Part shown: positions 63,198 through 64,000 of the stretch, in pieces
Layout: each line of letters opens with the position of its first letter
Position numbering within the stretch: the first letter of the stretch is position 1
DNA from: Solirubrobacterales bacterium
GTDB lineage: Bacteria; Actinomycetota; Thermoleophilia; Solirubrobacterales; 70-9
Reading direction: 5' to 3'
Assembly (NCBI GenBank): GCA_016712175.1
Contig: JADJRQ010000001.1
Coordinates: 682,001 to 746,000 of the forward strand
Length of the DNA: 64,000 nt
Position numbers and translations under genes: made by a program
Notes under the pieces: model-generated
Told to the model about the DNA's origin: nothing
Seen by the model: the letters and a program-made list of their open reading frames with translations, nothing else
Database searches by the model: none

Positions 63198-63563
63198 ATG
63201 GATTCCCGCCGAATATGGAGCTTAGCTGCGGTGGGCACCGTAGCCGGTGCTTTCAGTGGCCTGTTCGGGGTCGGCGGTGGCACCGTGATCGTCCCGATGC
63301 TGATCGCATACTTCGCATACGGCGAAAGGCTCGCCACCGGAACCAGCCTCGCCGCGATCATCGTCATCGCCCTTTTGGCCGCGGGGATGCAAGGTGGGAT
63401 CTACGGAAACGTTGATGTCGGGACCGGTTTGATCCTGGTCGGACCGGCGATCGTCGGGGTCATCGCGGGCACGGCGATCCAGCAGCGCATCCCGGAAAAA
63501 GCCGTGTCATTCCTCTTCGCGCTGCTCCTGATCGGCGTCGGCATCTACATGGTCGTGCCCTGA
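63198..63563 (+). CDS. Half-size TauE/SafE permease, N-terminal half
   Basis: 121 residues, about four spans, from ATG 63198-63200. It has the first TauE repeat signature GAFSGLFGVGGGTVIVPMLI followed by ATGTSLAAIIVIAL and GVIAGTAIQQRIPEKAVSF. Ends at a TGA that overlaps the next gene's ATG (TGATG), so the two halves are translationally coupled. A full-length TauE protein is about 250 residues; the two gene products sum to that. Confidence 0.8.
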   Translation: MDSRRIWSLAAVGTVAGAFSGLFGVGGGTVIVPMLIAYFAYGERLATGTSLAAIIVIALLAAGMQGGIYGNVDVGTGLILVGPAIVGVIAGTAIQQRIPEKAVSFLFALLLIGVGIYMVVP

Positions 63564-63994
63564 TGGATCTCGCGATCGCCGGACTCCTCTGCGGACTCGG
63601 TGGAATCGTCGCCGGGCTGATCGGTGTCGGCGGCGGCATCATCTTCGTCCCCGCGATGACCATCATCCTTTCCAAGGGCCAGGTCGAAGCGGAATCGACC
63701 TCGCTGCTGATGATCGCCCTGGTTTCGGTGATCGGAACCTGGCGCCAGCGGAGCTACGGCAACGTCAACTTCAGGGATGCCGCGGTCATCGGCCTGCTGT
63801 CGCCGGTCGGCGTGCTGGCCGGCGTCGTGATCGCCAACGCAGTGCCCGAGAGGGCGCTGAAGATCAGCTTCGCGATGCTCGCCTTCTACATGGCCTGGCG
63901 CCTCCTGAAACGTGTGTTCAAGACACCAGGCCCCGGCGATTCGATCCCGCCGCTCGACACCGCCGCGCCCGATCCCGGCCCGACCGGACCGTGA
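63563..63994 (+). CDS. Half-size TauE/SafE permease, C-terminal half
   Basis: 143 residues, about four spans and a Pro-rich tail. Starts with the second TauE repeat: GGIVAGLIGVGGGIIFVPAM, then ESTSLLMIALVSVIGTWRQR, GVLAGVVIANAVPERALKI and FYMAWRLLKRV. Both halves keep the GxxxGxxGVGGG signature. They presumably assemble into one functional anion exporter. The gene ends just before the right edge of the window. Confidence 0.8.
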   Translation: MDLAIAGLLCGLGGIVAGLIGVGGGIIFVPAMTIILSKGQVEAESTSLLMIALVSVIGTWRQRSYGNVNFRDAAVIGLLSPVGVLAGVVIANAVPERALKISFAMLAFYMAWRLLKRVFKTPGPGDSIPPLDTAAPDPGPTGP

Positions 63995-64000
63995 AAACCG

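Overview
This is a high-GC, gene-dense chromosomal window, most likely from an actinobacterium of the class Thermoleophilia (Solirubrobacterales-like). The inference rests on family style: a collagen-like exported protein whose N-terminus is typical of that group, a TIGR03767-type metallophosphoesterase, delta-60 and RCC1 propeller proteins, many exported proteins with Lys/Arg-rich C-termini, frequent GTG/TTG starts and several short or apparently leaderless 5' regions. There is no CRISPR array, rRNA, IS element or prophage. One tRNA, tRNA-Arg(CCT), is present.

Layout. 1-12 kb: a truncated class III aminotransferase, an Nramp metal transporter, tRNA-Arg, an HTH/nucleotidyltransferase pair resembling a toxin-antitoxin locus, then minus-strand genes (SnoaL-like, baeRF/Vms1-like, unknown, galT, slipin, NfeD, TlpA-like lipoprotein) and a divergent SF2 helicase with a very acidic insert. 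12-16 kb: collagen-like protein, serine hydrolase, YgjP-type metallopeptidase, biotin ligase, basic exported protein. 16-22 kb: a tight tetrapyrrole/heme block read leftwards, ccmA-ccmB-ccmC-ccmD-hemA-hemC-cobA/hemD, linking heme export to heme and siroheme precursor synthesis. 22-36 kb: MOSC protein, two aldehyde dehydrogenases, rarA, TauE/SafE permease, M20 peptidase, a seven-bladed RCC1 protein, methylmalonyl-CoA epimerase, a second nucleotidyltransferase pair, a membrane protein and a PAP2 phosphatase. 35-45 kb: metallophosphoesterase, HXXEE membrane protein, fumarase, lipoprotein, a benzoylformate-decarboxylase-like enzyme and a 971-residue FAD/Fe-S fusion oxidoreductase. 45-52 kb: three translationally coupled delta-60 propeller proteins and an exported glycerophosphodiesterase. 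52-64 kb: two SDRs, an isoleucyl-tRNA synthetase with an altered HIGH motif, a cyclopropane-synthase-like methyltransferase, tautomerase, thioredoxin, a polyprenol-phosphate-mannose-synthase-like enzyme, PolX, trehalose-phosphatase and a split TauE/SafE transporter.

About seventeen genes, including fumC, trxA, rarA and ccm/hem-adjacent genes, carry single-base frameshifts, often in homopolymer runs, or compensating indels. This looks like uncorrected assembly error rather than decay, so I annotate these as whole CDSs with the break noted. The most notable biological points are the GXHH motif in IleRS (a change linked to strong mupirocin resistance), the three-gene delta-60 operon with a shared uncharacterised C-terminal module, two coupled nucleotidyltransferase pairs, the half-size TauE/SafE gene pair, and long perfect hairpins at 37.8 and 60.0 kb.
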